Below are positions 44,249 through 55,165 of a stretch of DNA of 64,000 nucleotides, piece after piece. Both the position numbers and the translations under genes were made by a program. The first letter of the stretch is position 1, and every line of letters begins with the position of its first letter. The stretch lies in contig NC_073745.1 of NCBI RefSeq assembly GCF_029784135.1, positions 84,768,666 through 84,832,665 of the forward strand. The letters are read 5' to 3'. The notes under the pieces were generated by a model. The model was not told where the DNA came from. It was given only the letters and a program-made list of their open reading frames with translations, and searched no databases. The stretch comes from Toxorhynchites rutilus septentrionalis (Eukaryota; Arthropoda; Insecta; Diptera; Culicidae).

Positions 44249-45600
44249 TTTTTTTTTTTAATTCGTTTATTTTTACAGGCTCAGTTACTTAAGTTTAAAG
44301 GAGCCGAATTCTTAAATATAATTTTAAAACTATATATATAAACAATTTTCTTACATCTATGGTTAGTAAGGTGGAAAACCGATTACTCGCGGTGTACTCG
44401 AGTTTAGGAGGGTGACATATTTTTAGGAGAAGGATGGGATATAAGGAAATTGTAACAATGTTGATGAACACTCAATTCTTAAATCTATTCGTATATCTAT
44501 AGTTTATTTACATTTCAACTTATTCTACTATTTATAGCAAGGGGACGAATTACCCGCAAAGGAAGGAAAGGAGGGTATAAGGATGTAGGGGCAATCACAC
44601 ACGAAGATCTATAGCTTTAAGGAAAACATATATATGGGACATGTAATCAAGGTCTAATCGAGCCAACACATCTCTCACCGGCACATTGGGCTGTCTTCCT
44701 CGGGCCCGAAGGGAGTTTTTTAAATTCGATCTGGCGACCAGATACACCTCGCACGACCAAACAATGTGCTCGATGTCGTGATAACCTTGGCCACAAACGC
44801 AGAGATTGCTGCTGGCAAGATTGAAACGGAAGAGTAGTGCATCTAACGAACAGTGATTGGACATGAGTCGGGAGAAGGTGCGAATAAAGTCCCGACTCAA
44901 GTCCAGACTTTTGAACCACGGTTTGAGGCTAACCTTAGGGATAATCGAGTGAAACCACCGGCCCAATTCATCTTCATTCCACTTGCGTTGCCAGTTAGCG
45001 ATGGTATTTTTGCGGACTAAAGAATAAAATTCATTGAAGGCGATTTGACGCTGATAAATATCGCCTTCAATTGCACCTACCTTTGCTAATGAGTCAGCCC
45101 TCTCATTACCCGGAATGGAGCAATGTGAAGGGACCCAGATAAAGGTAATGACATAACAGCGTCTGGATAAAGCATTCAAAATTTCTCGTATTCTCTCAAG
45201 GAAGTACGGCGAGTGCTTTTCCGGCCTCACTGAACGGATAGCTTCGACAGAGCTAAGACTATCCGTTACAATGTAATAGTGTTCAACAGGTCGTGAGGCG
45301 ACGCTGTCCAGCGCCCAATGAATTGCTGCCAATTCAGCAATATACACTGAGCAAGGATTCCGAAGACTGTGTGAGGTGCTAAAAAATTCGTTGAACACTC
45401 CAAATCCTGTGGACTCGTTTATAGTGGACCCATCAGTAAAGTACATATTATCACAATTGATACCCCCATACTTTTCATCGAAGATAAAAATATTTTATAG
45501 TGCTGGTCGCTACAGTCATTCGGTGTGCTCTTTGTACAATTTCCGAGTTACGATTCTCTGGGCGTGAGCCTCTTTTACCAGTTTCCGCACATCAAGTAAA
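44249..45600 (-). mobile_element. 5'-truncated LOA/I-like non-LTR retrotransposon
   Basis: On the - strand a fragment of the RT end (from about 45600), an intact RNase H and C-terminal region (44595-45446), a 3' UTR and an A-run ending at about 44249 follow in order. The 3' UTR ends AATTCGGCTCCTTTAAACTT..AACTGAGCC-TG then an A-rich tail. The GGCTC/GAGCC stem-loop is shared with the SINE at 60114-60596. Confidence 0.85.
44595..45446 (-). CDS. RNase H and C-terminal Cys/His domain of LOA/I-like retrotransposon (fragment)
   Basis: 283 codons without interruption. RNase H H-type active-site residues are all visible: FTDGST near residue 4, AELAAIHWAL near 39, VTDSLS near 60 and NERADSLAK near 114, giving D-E-D-D. 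The family-typical tail follows: WFKSLDLSRDFIRTFSRLMS, NHCSLDALLFRFNLASSNLC and the CVCGQGYHDIEHIVWSC Cys/His cluster, ending FLKAIDLRV. RNase H would degrade the RNA strand during element reverse transcription. The protein is only the C-terminus of ORF2, lacking endonuclease and most of RT, so it is not functional alone. Its open state suggests a recent insertion. Confidence 0.85.
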   Translation of the reverse strand: MYFTDGSTINESTGFGVFNEFFSTSHSLRNPCSVYIAELAAIHWALDSVASRPVEHYYIVTDSLSSVEAIRSVRPEKHSPYFLERIREILNALSRRCYVITFIWVPSHCSIPGNERADSLAKVGAIEGDIYQRQIAFNEFYSLVRKNTIANWQRKWNEDELGRWFHSIIPKVSLKPWFKSLDLSRDFIRTFSRLMSNHCSLDALLFRFNLASSNLCVCGQGYHDIEHIVWSCEVYLVARSNLKNSLRARGRQPNVPVRDVLARLDLDYMSHIYVFLKAIDLRV

Positions 45601-45604
45601 CTAA

Positions 45605-46600
45605 AAAATACGAAACAGCAAAACTACTGTATCACGATACAAATTTAGTTTGTATCTAAACAAAACACGGGTAACCTTGCGTGCTGTTTCTTGCTGTGTA
45701 TTATGAAAGAGTGACAAGAATACCACAATTGCGAGTGTGGAACTCGAGATAAGATAAGCCAACTCGAATAATACGTTACTTGAGCAAACAAACAGACGCT
45801 GCCACCAGACAGTGTTGATTTAATTATTTGCGCTACTACCGGAAGGATTCGAATCGAGTGCCCAACCTTTTCTGCTCGTTAGCTCATCAAACAAAACTTT
45901 TCCTTTCGATAATCGACATTTTCATTTGGACGGATTTGTCAACACAAACAGAGGGCACATGAAAACTTTTCCATCGCCAGTCAGAGTAAATGCGAAATGG
46001 GTAGCCTTCCCATTGGAAACCGAGGAACAATTCAGCAGATGGGCAGAGAAAGAGAGTAGCTTGTTTCGATACTTGGAGGTAGCAACCTCCGTTCAAATGG
46101 GGGGATTGGTTGGAGCCGCCAGGAGTTTGCCATGGGTCCACTGCAGATAGAGCATTTGGAATTTTATGGCACGGAATGGATTTTTCTGTTGTTTTCTTCT
46201 CTTCGATAAATTGAAATAATTGCTCGGGGACGCGCAAAAGGGGTATCAGATTGAATTGAATTTCCGGAGCCTAGTCGTATACGCAAACCATTTCGTTCGG
46301 AGAAAAACAATGTTTGAATTTGCCTTCCATTTGCGGGATTATTTGGGACCGAAAATCATGCCAATTCATCAATCAATTCGTTATGCGCTATTAATGTTCA
46401 AGAACAGCTCCCACCGTCATTCTTCAAGTGTCTATCAATTAGCTGAAGAAAAAACAAATGATAGAAAGAATATTTAATTTCAATGATGAGACCATCGATT
46501 GTTGTTTTATTATTGTGCGTGTATGGCACCCTCTATTTTTACACTCCGATTGATTTTTTTTTTCGGAAAATCACATCAAGCCTTCGTCGTATTTCTATGC
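45605..46600. other. Intergenic stretch without recognisable genes
   Basis: Short frames (45926-46150, 46220-46477) lack recognisable domains. Base composition becomes gradually less AT-rich toward the putative exon at 46608. Confidence 0.4.
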
Positions 46601-46607
46601 CAACGTT

Positions 46608-47246
46608 TCAGTTCACTACCGCGCGACGTCATCGGACCGTGTTTTAGTAGCTTGGGATACGATGATTCCGAGCTGTAGTGGATTGTGCTTCGAATCTGGG
46701 AACGCGGTCGTCAAAGTGGCGTGCGGAATTGGCGTGTTTTCAACGCGATTTTTTTTTCTCTTTCAGCATAGGACATTGCATCGCGAGTCGAGGTAGAAAA
46801 AAAAACATACAACGCTTGCCAAATTGTGCGGTACCGTTAGCATCAGCAAGCCGATGGGGATAGTAGTGCTCTGCGGGTAACGTGGTGTTGAGATTTCACG
46901 TTTGTTTGGGTAAAACGTCGCGTTAATGAGAGTTGAATTCGCACAGACAGTGACGGCGGCTCCCAATCAAGGTCAATGCTGATGAGCGCGGGCACGTCTT
47001 GCACTGGTGGCGTGTATGTATTTCAGGGCTTAGGTCGTTCGAGTTCGATGTGGTTGGTTTGAGAAATATCGCGCCGCCAGCTGTTCGGTGCAGCGAGGTG
47101 TGAAAACAGCGTCATCGGCAGGAGTGCCAGATCACCGAAAATGTTCGTCGATCTACAGATTTGCTCGATTTTATCTGGATCCATCGGCTACGGAATTTAA
47201 TGGAAAATTAATTTGTTTACGATGAATGTTGTATCATTCTCTTCAG
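46608..47246 (+). other. Putative untranslated first exon with splice donor
   Basis: TTTCAGTTC at 46606-46614 contains the arthropod initiator TCAGT. The following 640 bases are markedly richer in GC and CpG than the flanks, contain no long frame, and end CTCTTCAG|GTAAATAC at 47247. The same design as 16846-17395, on the same strand, suggests alternative first exons of one large gene, whose coding exons are not in this window. Evidence is compositional only. Confidence 0.4.
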
Positions 47247-47404
47247 GTAAATACATTATGCCTTTCCCATAAAAAACTTCGTCCGTATTGACAAAAAAGC
47301 TGGGACAGTTGAAGCAAATTTTTCATCAGCCAAATTGGTCGCAATACTCATCTTTAGGACCACAAACACTCGTTAATGATGATTTTGTGGACCGCAAAAA
47401 ATGT

Positions 47405-47450
47405 AAAAATGGGAGGTGTCTAAGACATGTCAGCATTGTTTACGTAGGAC
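47405..47450 (-). mobile_element. Hairpin end of a Helentron-like element (decayed stem)
   Basis: AAAAATGGGA, GGTGTC-TAA-GACATGTC, then AGCATTGTTTACGTAGGACT-AC. It aligns with the GGTTGTGTC-CGA-GACACGACC module after a 2-base loss in the left stem. A possible partner 5' end is at about 52476. Confidence 0.5.
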
Positions 47451-47451
47451 T

Positions 47452-47960
47452 ACAAAATTTTTGCCGGCTCGGTTCGTCACTCGGAACACGGCTTTACTTC
47501 CAATCCGAAGAAAAAATGTCGGGAGTAGTGATGTCTAAATTTTTCATTTATTCGATTATCGATTAATCGTTGGGGAATTTTTCAATATTCGATTCATTCG
47601 AATAATTGTTTTTCAGTATTCGATTAATCGAGCGAATATTTATTTTTGTAATAATCACGTATCACGTTGTCATTCTGGTCGCGTGGTCTATCGGGTTGTC
47701 GATGTTTAAAGGATGTTCGATTAAAAAATTATATAGCCCAATTCTTAACCTAAAAATGCGTCAACCTTGAGAAAGATTCCTTTTTTTTATTAATCGCGAT
47801 TACAGTGGCAATTATTCGATGTATTCATATTTTGGTTTTGAATTATTCGATACAAAATAACTCGATTATAATTTCAGATATTCGATTATTTGAATTAATC
47901 GAACGATTAACCGACGTCTCTAGTCGGGAGTGAGAATTGAACTATATTTTATAGGAATTC
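47452..47960 (-). mobile_element. Truncated tRNA-type SINE (Feilai-like), split by a hAT MITE
   Basis: GGCTCGGTTCGTCACTCGGA-ACACGGCT and GTCGGGAGTGAGAATTGAAC match the - strand of the SINE at 51872-52036. The copy ends near the B-box, so its head is missing. It is interrupted at 47526-47922 by the MITE. Confidence 0.7.
47526..47922. mobile_element. hAT-type MITE
   Basis: Ends TAGTGATGTC and GACGTCTCTA are inverted repeats. The exact 8-bp duplication GTCGGGAG flanks the 397-bp element (47518-47525, 47923-47930). The interior is full of ATTCGATTAATCG-type words. The target is a SINE. Confidence 0.9.
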
Positions 47961-48012
47961 TTTACAGACATTGTTCTTTATAGGAACATTATACAAATTT
48001 AGGTGGTCCCCA

Positions 48013-48065
48013 TGGCCTTAGTGGTAAGCGTTGCGCTTGCCACTTGGGGCTTCGGATTCGATTCC
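48013..48065 (+). promoter_or_regulatory. Type-2 internal pol III promoter (A and B boxes)
   Basis: A box TGGCCTTAGTGG and B box GATTCGATTCC are about 30 bases apart, as in tRNA genes and tRNA-derived SINEs. The whole segment does not fold into a proper tRNA with a matched acceptor stem, so it is a tRNA relative rather than a tRNA gene. Confidence 0.7.
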
Positions 48066-48422
48066 CGTTCGGGTCAGAAATTCTATCGTCATAGATCTTT
48101 TTTATGGCTTGCACTGGTATAGGGGAACTGTTTAGGGTGTGATGGGATGAGCATTGGGCATTGCCAGTCCCCAAGAAAAGTCACAAAAACCCGGAAACAG
48201 CTCCTCTAAGCGAATTGACGCCGCTATAAGCGCCTCTGTTCAGTCCTGGTGGTATTCGGGACGTAAAGCAGTAGTAACAACATTCGGTACCGATGCCCGC
48301 GACGGTACAATCTTACGTGACTGGAACAAGCAGATGTCGCCGAAAACTACGCACATTCGCTTGAAGCTGCGCTGCCGGAAGAGGAACAAATTAACGAAAC
48401 TCCTTATGAGGGCTGTTGGAGC

Positions 48423-50083
48423 ATGATTAAAACAGCCATAAACAGCGTAGCGGAGAACATCCTAGGACAAGTGGAACGAAGACGACGGTACGAGTGGTTC
48501 GATGATGAGTGTGAGCAAGTGTTACAGGAGAAGAACGCTGCGCGGGAGCTCATGCTGCGTCAAGCTACCCGTCAGAACGTGGAACGATATAGACAGAAGT
48601 GGAGACAGCAAACCCAACTCTTCCGGGAAAAGAAGCGCCGCCAGGAAGAGGAAGAGTGTTCTACCAGAAACTCAATGCATCCCGAAAAGGCTTCGTGCCG
48701 CGAGCAGAAATGTGTCGGAATAAGGATGGGAGTATACTGACGAACGAACGTGATGTGACCGGAAGGTGGAGGCAGCACTTCGATGAACACTTGAATGGCG
48801 TACAGGCAGAGGCAGAGAAAATGACGATGGAAGCGATTACGTTGGTGCAGTAAATAATGAAGAGGTACCACCCCCAACGATAGGTGAAGTAAGGAATGCT
48901 ATTAAATAGTTGAAGAACAACAAATCAACTGGCAAAGATGGTATCGGAGCGGAACTTATCAAGATGGGCCCGGAAAAATTGGTTAGTTATCTGCATCGGC
49001 TGATTGTCAGAATTTGGGAAACAGAACAACTACTAGAATAACTACAGGAGTGGAAAGATGGGGTTTTTTGCCCTATTTTCAAGAAACTAGACTGTGAAAA
49101 CTTTCGTGCAATCACCGTCCTGAATGTCGCCTATAAAGTGCTTTCCCAAATCATCCTACTTCGTCTATCGTCACTGACAAACAGATTCGTGGGAGGTTAT
49201 CAGGCCGGCTTCATCGAAGGTCAGTCTACTACTGACCAATTCTTCACCTGTTTTGAGACGAGCGGCGTTTAACTTGCGTGGTACGATTTTCAATAGATTC
49301 AGTCAATTCATCTGCTTCGCTGATGACGTAGACATTGTCGGCAGAACATTTGAGACGGTAGCTGAACATTACACCAGACTTAAGCACGAAGCAGAGAGAA
49401 TTGGACTGAAAACCAATGCGTCTAAAACCAAATACATGCTGGCTTTCGGATCCGAGCACGACAGGACCCGATTAGGGTGTAGTGTAATGATCGACGGCAA
49501 TGAGTTCGAGGCAGTGGACCAATTTGTCTACCTTGGCTCAATGGTAACGTCTGACAATGATACCAGCCGCGAGATCCGGAGACGCATTATCAATGGGAGT
49601 CGTACCTACTATAGTCTCCATAAACACTTAAGGTCAAACAGACTTAGCAGTCGTGCGAAATGTTCCCTGTACAAAACGCTCATAAGACCGGTTGTCCTCT
49701 AAGGGCACGAGACGTGGACAATACTCGTAGAGGACCTGCGAGCACTCGGAGTCTTTGAACGGCGGGTGTTAAAAACCATCTTCGGCGGTATACAGGAGGA
49801 CGGCGTATGGAGGCGAAGGATGAACCACGAGCTCACGCGACTCACCGGCGAACCCAGTATCCAGAAAGTGATCAAAGCTGGAAGGATACGCTGGGCAGGA
49901 CATGTTGCAAAAATGGTGTTCATCGGGAATCCGGCTGGTACGAGACGACGAGGAGCACAACGAGCAAGGTGGTTAGACCAAGTGGAGCATGACATGGTGA
50001 GCAAGGGGTGCCCGCTGAATTGGAGGGAGATAGCCACGAACCGAGTTAATTGGGGAAAAATTGTGAATCGGGCCATGTTGTAA
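48423..50083 (+). pseudogene. RTE reverse transcriptase/ORF2, fragmented and internally deleted
   Basis: Coding pieces: 48423-48740 (linker), about 48850-49255 (RT fingers, with in-frame stops), 49253-49702 (palm with FADD and thumb) and 49766-50083 (C-terminal RVLKTIFGGIQEDGVWRRRM.., RWLDQVEHDM). Between TTDQFFT and RGTIFN about 120-150 residues present in complete RTE proteins are missing, including the first catalytic Asp. Stops separate most pieces. It cannot make an active enzyme and would need help from a complete RTE. Confidence 0.85.
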
Positions 50084-50147
50084 AGACGTTAAGCCAAAAT
50101 GAATAAAATTGTGAATCAGGCCATGTTGTAAAGACGTTAAGCCAAAA
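50052..50147 (+). repeat. Duplicated 3' tail of the RTE derivative
   Basis: ATTGTGAATCGGGCCATGTT-GTAAAGACGTTAAGCCAAAATGAATAA is followed directly by a second copy with CAGGCC instead of CGGGCC. Short tandem duplications at the 3' end are a known habit of RTE elements. Confidence 0.85.
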
Positions 50148-50179
50148 TAAATAAATAAATACAAATTTGTAGAAATTTA

Positions 50180-51260
50180 AGAACGAAATTCTTTACTACA
50201 AACATTCGGTAGCGTTGGCACGGACCAAAGAGTAAATGCTCTCACTGAGTGAGGGTTGCGGATTTCACGGAGCAAGAAAACGCCAGTTTAAGCAGAAAGT
50301 TCTACTCTCATACTCTCAGCATTAACATGTACTGTTGATCGCTCGCTGTATAGAGCGACATTGAAAAACTGAACTTATTGAATACCCAAGTAGTTTCATC
50401 TCTCAGAAAATTACATCTTCAACGCTCCCAAAAACAACGCCCCAAATAACACGCAGAACGGTAACAAAAAATCGGAACCAAATCGGTTGTGTTGTGGTAA
50501 TGTAGTTGTGACAGCAACCGCAGCGGAATAAATTTTCACATTCTGTTTTTCACCGAAGCACCCAACTCTCAGTATTGAAAAATGAAATCTCACCAATGAG
50601 TCATTCACGATTTATCAGTCGTCCAGCCAGTTGCAAAGAGGCTTTTCAAATGGCTTTCCACAAAGACGAGTATTTAGTTCAGTTTTCCAAATTGGCTTTT
50701 GGCGAGTGAGCTGAGAAATTGTAAAGTCTCTACAATTCAAAACATCATGATAATCATCACCAATTAATCCGAACATATTCCTAAATTCACAAAGCTCTCT
50801 TCCAGCAAAAAAAAAACACCAATCCGCTTTTTATTACTTTGATATTATTATAGAATACAAAAATAATTCTTCAGTCGAAAGTTTTGGTGTAGGTTATATC
50901 ACTGTTATGATTTTGTTCATGCTCGGGGTTACCTTCTCAGGTTTCCCAAAGTTAACACTACGCCGTAGCGATTGAAGTTGATAAAAGTACGTGCGATCAA
51001 TGATAGAATATATAATTGATTTAATTGATTTGACAGGTCTTCCTTCTTAGGATAGCTAAAGATAATGTCTGTCACCTGGCGATTCTCGGATTTTCGTTTC
51101 GTCGAATGGTCGCTGGTTCGCGTTTACATAATCACATAACTTACCTCAGTGAATACTGATCCATACCTCTTCCCACTAACTTTAACCCACTATCCTTTTC
51201 ATGAGAATCGCTAGGGAACCACGCTATAGAGGCGACCCTTCTGGCGGTGAATATCATACT
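50180..51260. repeat. Decayed repeat region; 50580-50770 matches 27970-28150
   Basis: GTCGTCCAGCCAGTTGCAAA.. through TTTAGTTCAGTTTTCCAAAT is the counterpart of 27977-28080 in the same orientation. The rest is intergenic without recognised genes. Confidence 0.45.
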
Positions 51261-51261
51261 A

Positions 51262-51560
51262 ACATTCCTTCTCTTCCTCTGGTGACTGTAAGGACGTGGC
51301 CGGCGTCCGAAACTTGCACAATGAGAATGATTTGCTACTCCAAAGCTTCATTCAGTGTGTTCTTTGTGCAATTTCGCTGGTTCAGGTCAATCACGGAGAG
51401 CATCTACGAAATGTACAGTCTACCCAAGCTCAAGCTTAAGCTCATTCTTGTTATCGCGAGAAGAACACACGATTGCCAATTCACGTATTGCACACAGTAT
51501 GTACCGCGAACATTCTTCTCATGCTAGACGCAGTGTGGCTCCAGGAGATAATATGTCTGT
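51262..51560. repeat. Dispersed repeat, partner of 42640-42935
   Basis: Begins CATTCCTTCTCTTCCTCTGG-TGACTGTAAGGACGTGGCCGGCG and then departs from the 42640 copy. Two short frames are open but unrecognised. Confidence 0.4.
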
Positions 51561-51871
51561 TCCCCACCACCGTTATCTATTTAATAGCGTCTACAATTAA
51601 CAATTTGTTCGTGCGATTCAATCATACACAAACAATCTCCAACTAACGGTATGGAAACCGACACTATACGTACTATTTGATATTTCTACTCTGCTTTGCT
51701 TCTGGCCGTCAGTGTAAACTTTGCACTATGCAGTGTTTTATGCATATTCTGAGGCGTAAAATTTTGAACGTTCGTTCAACTCAGTAGCAAAATAAAAACC
51801 GATGCTTTGCATAGAGCAAAACCGCTGACATCAGCATTGAGAAAGACTGCCATCTGCTAGCTGGAGCGATA

Positions 51872-52036
51872 GTGTTTTTTTCCCTGCATTATAGTGGCTT
51901 TCAATATTTTGGTTGGCTCGTCACTCGGAACACGGCTGTACTTCTATTCCGAAGGTGGAATGTCAGTAGTGAGAATTAAACTCGTAATCTTTAGCGTGAG
52001 AAGTAGGATATTAACCACTACACCAGAGCGCCTCCA
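51872..52036 (-). mobile_element. tRNA-derived SINE (Feilai-like)
   Basis: On the - strand the head GGAGGCGCTCTGGTGTAGTG-GTTAATATCC carries an A box (TGGTGTAGTGG) and GAGTTTAATTCTC a B-box relative. The body is TTCGGAATAGAAGTACAGCC-GTGTTCCGAGTGACGAGCC and the tail CACTATAATGCAGG. The same family is seen truncated at 47452-47960. Confidence 0.75.
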
Positions 52037-52099
52037 CAAGTTGCGAGATTGTGACTTGAATGATGTTGATGTTTTGAGGTTTCAGAATTTTCCAGTTCA

Positions 52100-52500
52100 A
52101 TCGCCTCAAGGCCAATTTAAAAAAAAAACTAAACTGAACTCTCGGCATTCAGAACAGCCATTTGGAAAGCGGGCTAAAATCGCAATGTTTTCTCTATCCA
52201 CATCGTCCGTAGAAAACACGCTGCATTTTCATTTCGGGTAAGTGAGCAAGCACACGAATGGGCAGAATAAATGTATGAGAAAACAGGAATGTTTTCAAAT
52301 TTCTGTAATTGACACCAGGAAATCGTAATGTAAAGCATATCATACAAATCTCGTAGAATATCCGACTCGGTTAGTATGCAGATCATCCAAATATGGTCGC
52401 AGCAAAAATAGTTAACGTTAAAACTATTTTATAAAAACGAGCCCTATTTACTGACTTGACACCTTTGCTGAAAGACGTAAAAGACGTAAAGTAACACCAG
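52100..52500 (-). mobile_element. Helentron-like element, degenerate 5' end
   Basis: 52380-52490 (CGCAGCAAAAATAGTTAACG.., CTATTTACTGACTTGACACC, AAAGACGTAAAAGACGTAAA) parallels the 27470-27568 end, with the terminal motif decayed. It may be the partner of the hairpin end at 47415 across later insertions. Confidence 0.45.
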
Positions 52501-52879
52501 GTGGGCCAACCAGAACGAGCCAGAGGGCCGCAGGTAGAGAATAGCTGCCATAGATAGAAACAGGTCGTAATCATTAGGGTGTCAGACCCTGACTATAAGT
52601 CTATATGACTATAAGACTATAAGTGACTCAAGTCATCATCCGCTTCAGAAATTTGTCAATTTAATTTTTCACATCGGTTCGCGGATGTAAATCCGGTTCA
52701 TGAGGGGTTTATCCGTTATCTCGTAGGTGCAAACCCATACGTCGAGCTTTTCTTGAATCCAGTCTAGCTGAAATAGCTCCAAACGTTTTTAGTGCTTACA
52801 TTCTGTCAAATATATACCGGGAATTTGTGTTTTCAAAGAAAATGTATTATTTATCATCTAATTATCTTATTATCGCCTT

Positions 52880-53480
52880 CAAAATAGACCCCTTCTGGAA
52901 CGATACACTTTTCTAACGAAAAATCCAGTCATCGAAACACTTTTCATGGCTGTATTCAGGAATTGTCTTCATTTCACGTAGTGAATTCGTTTTTATCTCT
53001 TCAATGCTGTCAAAACGGGACCCACGAAGCGGTAATTCAAGTGTCGTAATAGGAAAAAGTCGCATCCATGTCTCGTCGCCAGTAATTATACGTTGGATGT
53101 ACGTTGGATCAGAATTTGATCGTTCAGGCAAGTTTCGAGCCACTTGATTGCGATTAAATTTTGAAAGAAATGAGTTCTTTTGGCTCAAAACATCAACCAA
53201 AATATGATTAACGGTCTACTGAGAGATGTTTAATTCACGGACTAGTTTAAATGACGGACTAACTTAAATGACGATTTCCGAGCACTTTCCCCTTTATTCC
53301 TTCGATATTTTCATCAGTTGTGTCCTTGACGTGGCGAATAGTCCATCTCTTCTCGGTCGTCTTTGAATGTCTTATACCATTTATATACCAATAGTTGAGG
53401 TAACCATATGTATTCTGCAATATTTTTAACCTTTCGGCTCAAGAAATTTTGTTTGCATCACAACATTTTGCACAATATCT
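52880..53480 (-). mobile_element. Degenerate, internally deleted mariner
   Basis: The - strand begins with a helix-turn-helix segment near 53380 (WYKTFKDDREEMDYSPRQGH). In 52913-53200 it reads QVARNLPERSNSDPTYIQ, RIITGDETWM (first Asp), then jumps to the C-terminal RGSRFDSIEEIKTNSLREMK..KCFDDWIFR. The central catalytic part is deleted. Wording fits the irritans-like mariners. Different from the mariners at 18.5, 35.1 and 59.1 kb. Confidence 0.82.
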
Positions 53481-54335
53481 TTACCCAAAAGAATTATTCA
53501 TATCAAAAATAACCAAGTAAAAAAAAACTTGTTCCTAACGACACTGTGAACAAACTGAATGACAGATCGAGCTTAAAATTGACAATAGTACCAACTTAAA
53601 AACAAATTATGGTAGATTGTGTTCAACACAAGACCGCATTGTGGACGTAGAACCACGCTGTTATTTTATTCAATTCGCTTGTCTATAATTTCGGTTATCA
53701 TTTTAGAATACAGCGAAATTTTAGAAAAAACAGTTTGTAAAACAGTTTGGTCACTCTAAAATATTTTTTGTTATAGAATCAGTTGACAATAATTGCTTGA
53801 TAATTATTTCTGCCCCTCGCAGAAACATACATAAGCTGATCGTATGTCGCGATTTGTTTCATGTCAATGCGTTGAAAATTCATTTCGAATGCTATTCCGG
53901 TTAGCTTTTGCATCAGCACCATTATTCCACAAAACAACAATTATAACAATACTTGCAAGTATCAAATAACAAATTGCCTCATGTCGCACATACACTCTGT
54001 CCAGCTTCTATAAGACCACCCTGATTCTATTTCGTTACAACACCAATAGTAAGAATTTCAGCCAGATACAATCATACATTGTTGAATGCCTAGAATAAAG
54101 TATATTTAACGTCAATTTCGGTGAAAAGAGTTGTCCGTTTATTTATTGTGCTCAAATATGATAATTTCAGCTGTCCAGTCTCTATAAGACCATTCCAAAA
54201 TTCATGAATATTACCAATGAAAAATTCAAAACGATCGGTTGATTTACATGTCAATAATTAGCAACCTTGTATAGGGTAACTTTTTGAATTTTTTGGGTCG
54301 ATTTTTTTCCATACATTCATTGGCACACTACTATA

Positions 54336-54956
54336 CAGCCATTCCATGCCAAACCGATATAGTGATTCTCAGATTTTCGTCAAAAGTGGTAGTTTTGTCC
54401 TTTATCGCAAATTATGAGACCCTTATTTTTTTATTTCGCATTTTCGTCAAAAACGGCTTTTTTCAAAAATTCATAACTTTTGAACTACTAGACCGATTTA
54501 GATGATCGATATATCAAATTAAAGCCAATCATCTGGTCTTTTTTGTGAAATAATATGTGAAAAATCCTCAGTTTTCCAGAAAAAGTATAAAATACTATAG
54601 CGCCTTTGGTCCCGAGACTATGAAAACAATAAAAAACGAATACAATCAATAATAACGAGAAAATACTTCAAATTTTCTGCAGGTATAGTATTTTTTCAAA
54701 AAAGACCAGGTGATTGCTTTAATTTGATACGTCGATCATTTAAATCGGTCTAGTAGTTCAAAAGTCATGATTTTTTGAAAAAAGGCCATTTTTTGGTAAA
54801 AATGCGAAAAAATTGATTTTTTGGACCACCCTAAAAAGGAAATGGTTACCCTAACAAAAAAATAAAAAATACGGGTCTCATAATTTGCGATAAAGAACAA
54901 AACTACCACTTTTGACGAAAATCTGAGAACCACTATATCGGTTTGGCATGGAATGG
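54336..54956. mobile_element. MITE with ~190-bp terminal inverted repeats
   Basis: CCATTCCATGCCAAACCGAT, GTGRTTCTCAGATTTTCGTC, AGTGGTAGTTTTG and ATGAGACCC occur at the left and, reverse complemented, at the right, and the match extends to the CGATAT..AATTAAAGC block. TATA flanks both ends (54332-54335, 54957-54960). 621 bp, no coding capacity. Confidence 0.85.
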
Positions 54957-55024
54957 TATAACAAGTCGATTGTTGAAGGAATTTCGTGAATACATCAAGA
55001 AATGACTGAGCAATAAGCACTCAA

Positions 55025-55165
55025 GGATCAATCTGGCGTAGTGGTAACATCCATACCTCTCACGCAAAGGTCAATTCTCACTCCTGACATTCTTCCAAAA
55101 ATGGGAGTAAAAAGTGACGAACCAGCCAAAAGCGTTAAAAAGTCACTATAATAGAGATAAAAAAA
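55025..55165 (+). mobile_element. tRNA-derived SINE with 13-bp target duplication
   Basis: AATAAGCACTCAA flanks the unit exactly (55012-55024, 55166-55178). The head CTGGCGTAGTGGTAACATCC is an A box and GGTCAATTCTC a B-box relative. A short body and an A-run end the unit. Its target is the Helentron-like element. Confidence 0.9.

Larger units (their letters stand above)
48001..50158 (+). mobile_element. RTE-clade LINE derivative with a tRNA-like head
   Basis: A perfect 10-bp duplication ATACAAATTT flanks the unit (47991-48000, 50159-50168). The head has a pol III A box TGGCCTTAGTGG (48013-48024) and B box GATTCGATTCC (48055-48065). The body, from about 48170, is RTE-type ORF2: a basic linker (EWFDDECEQVLQEKNAAREL, 48423-48740), RT blocks STGKDGIGAELIK, VSYLHRLIV, and KLDCENFRAITVLNV, GGYQAGFIEGQSTTDQ. 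It then jumps to GTIFNRFSQF and the active-site FADD of CFADDVDIVG, EAVDQFVYLGSMV and GRIRWAGHVAKMV. Endonuclease and RT motif A are missing. The 3' end has a duplicated 47-bp tail and (AAAT)n. Confidence 0.85.

Noticed and set aside
48001..48080. A functional tRNA gene
   Set aside because: A and B boxes are present, but the acceptor and anticodon arms do not pair properly and the segment is the head of a retroposed unit.
51846..51900. 5' end of a separate gene near GCTGGAGCGATAGTG
   Set aside because: It is the tail and flank of the - strand SINE at 51872-52036; no coding frame or promoter elements.
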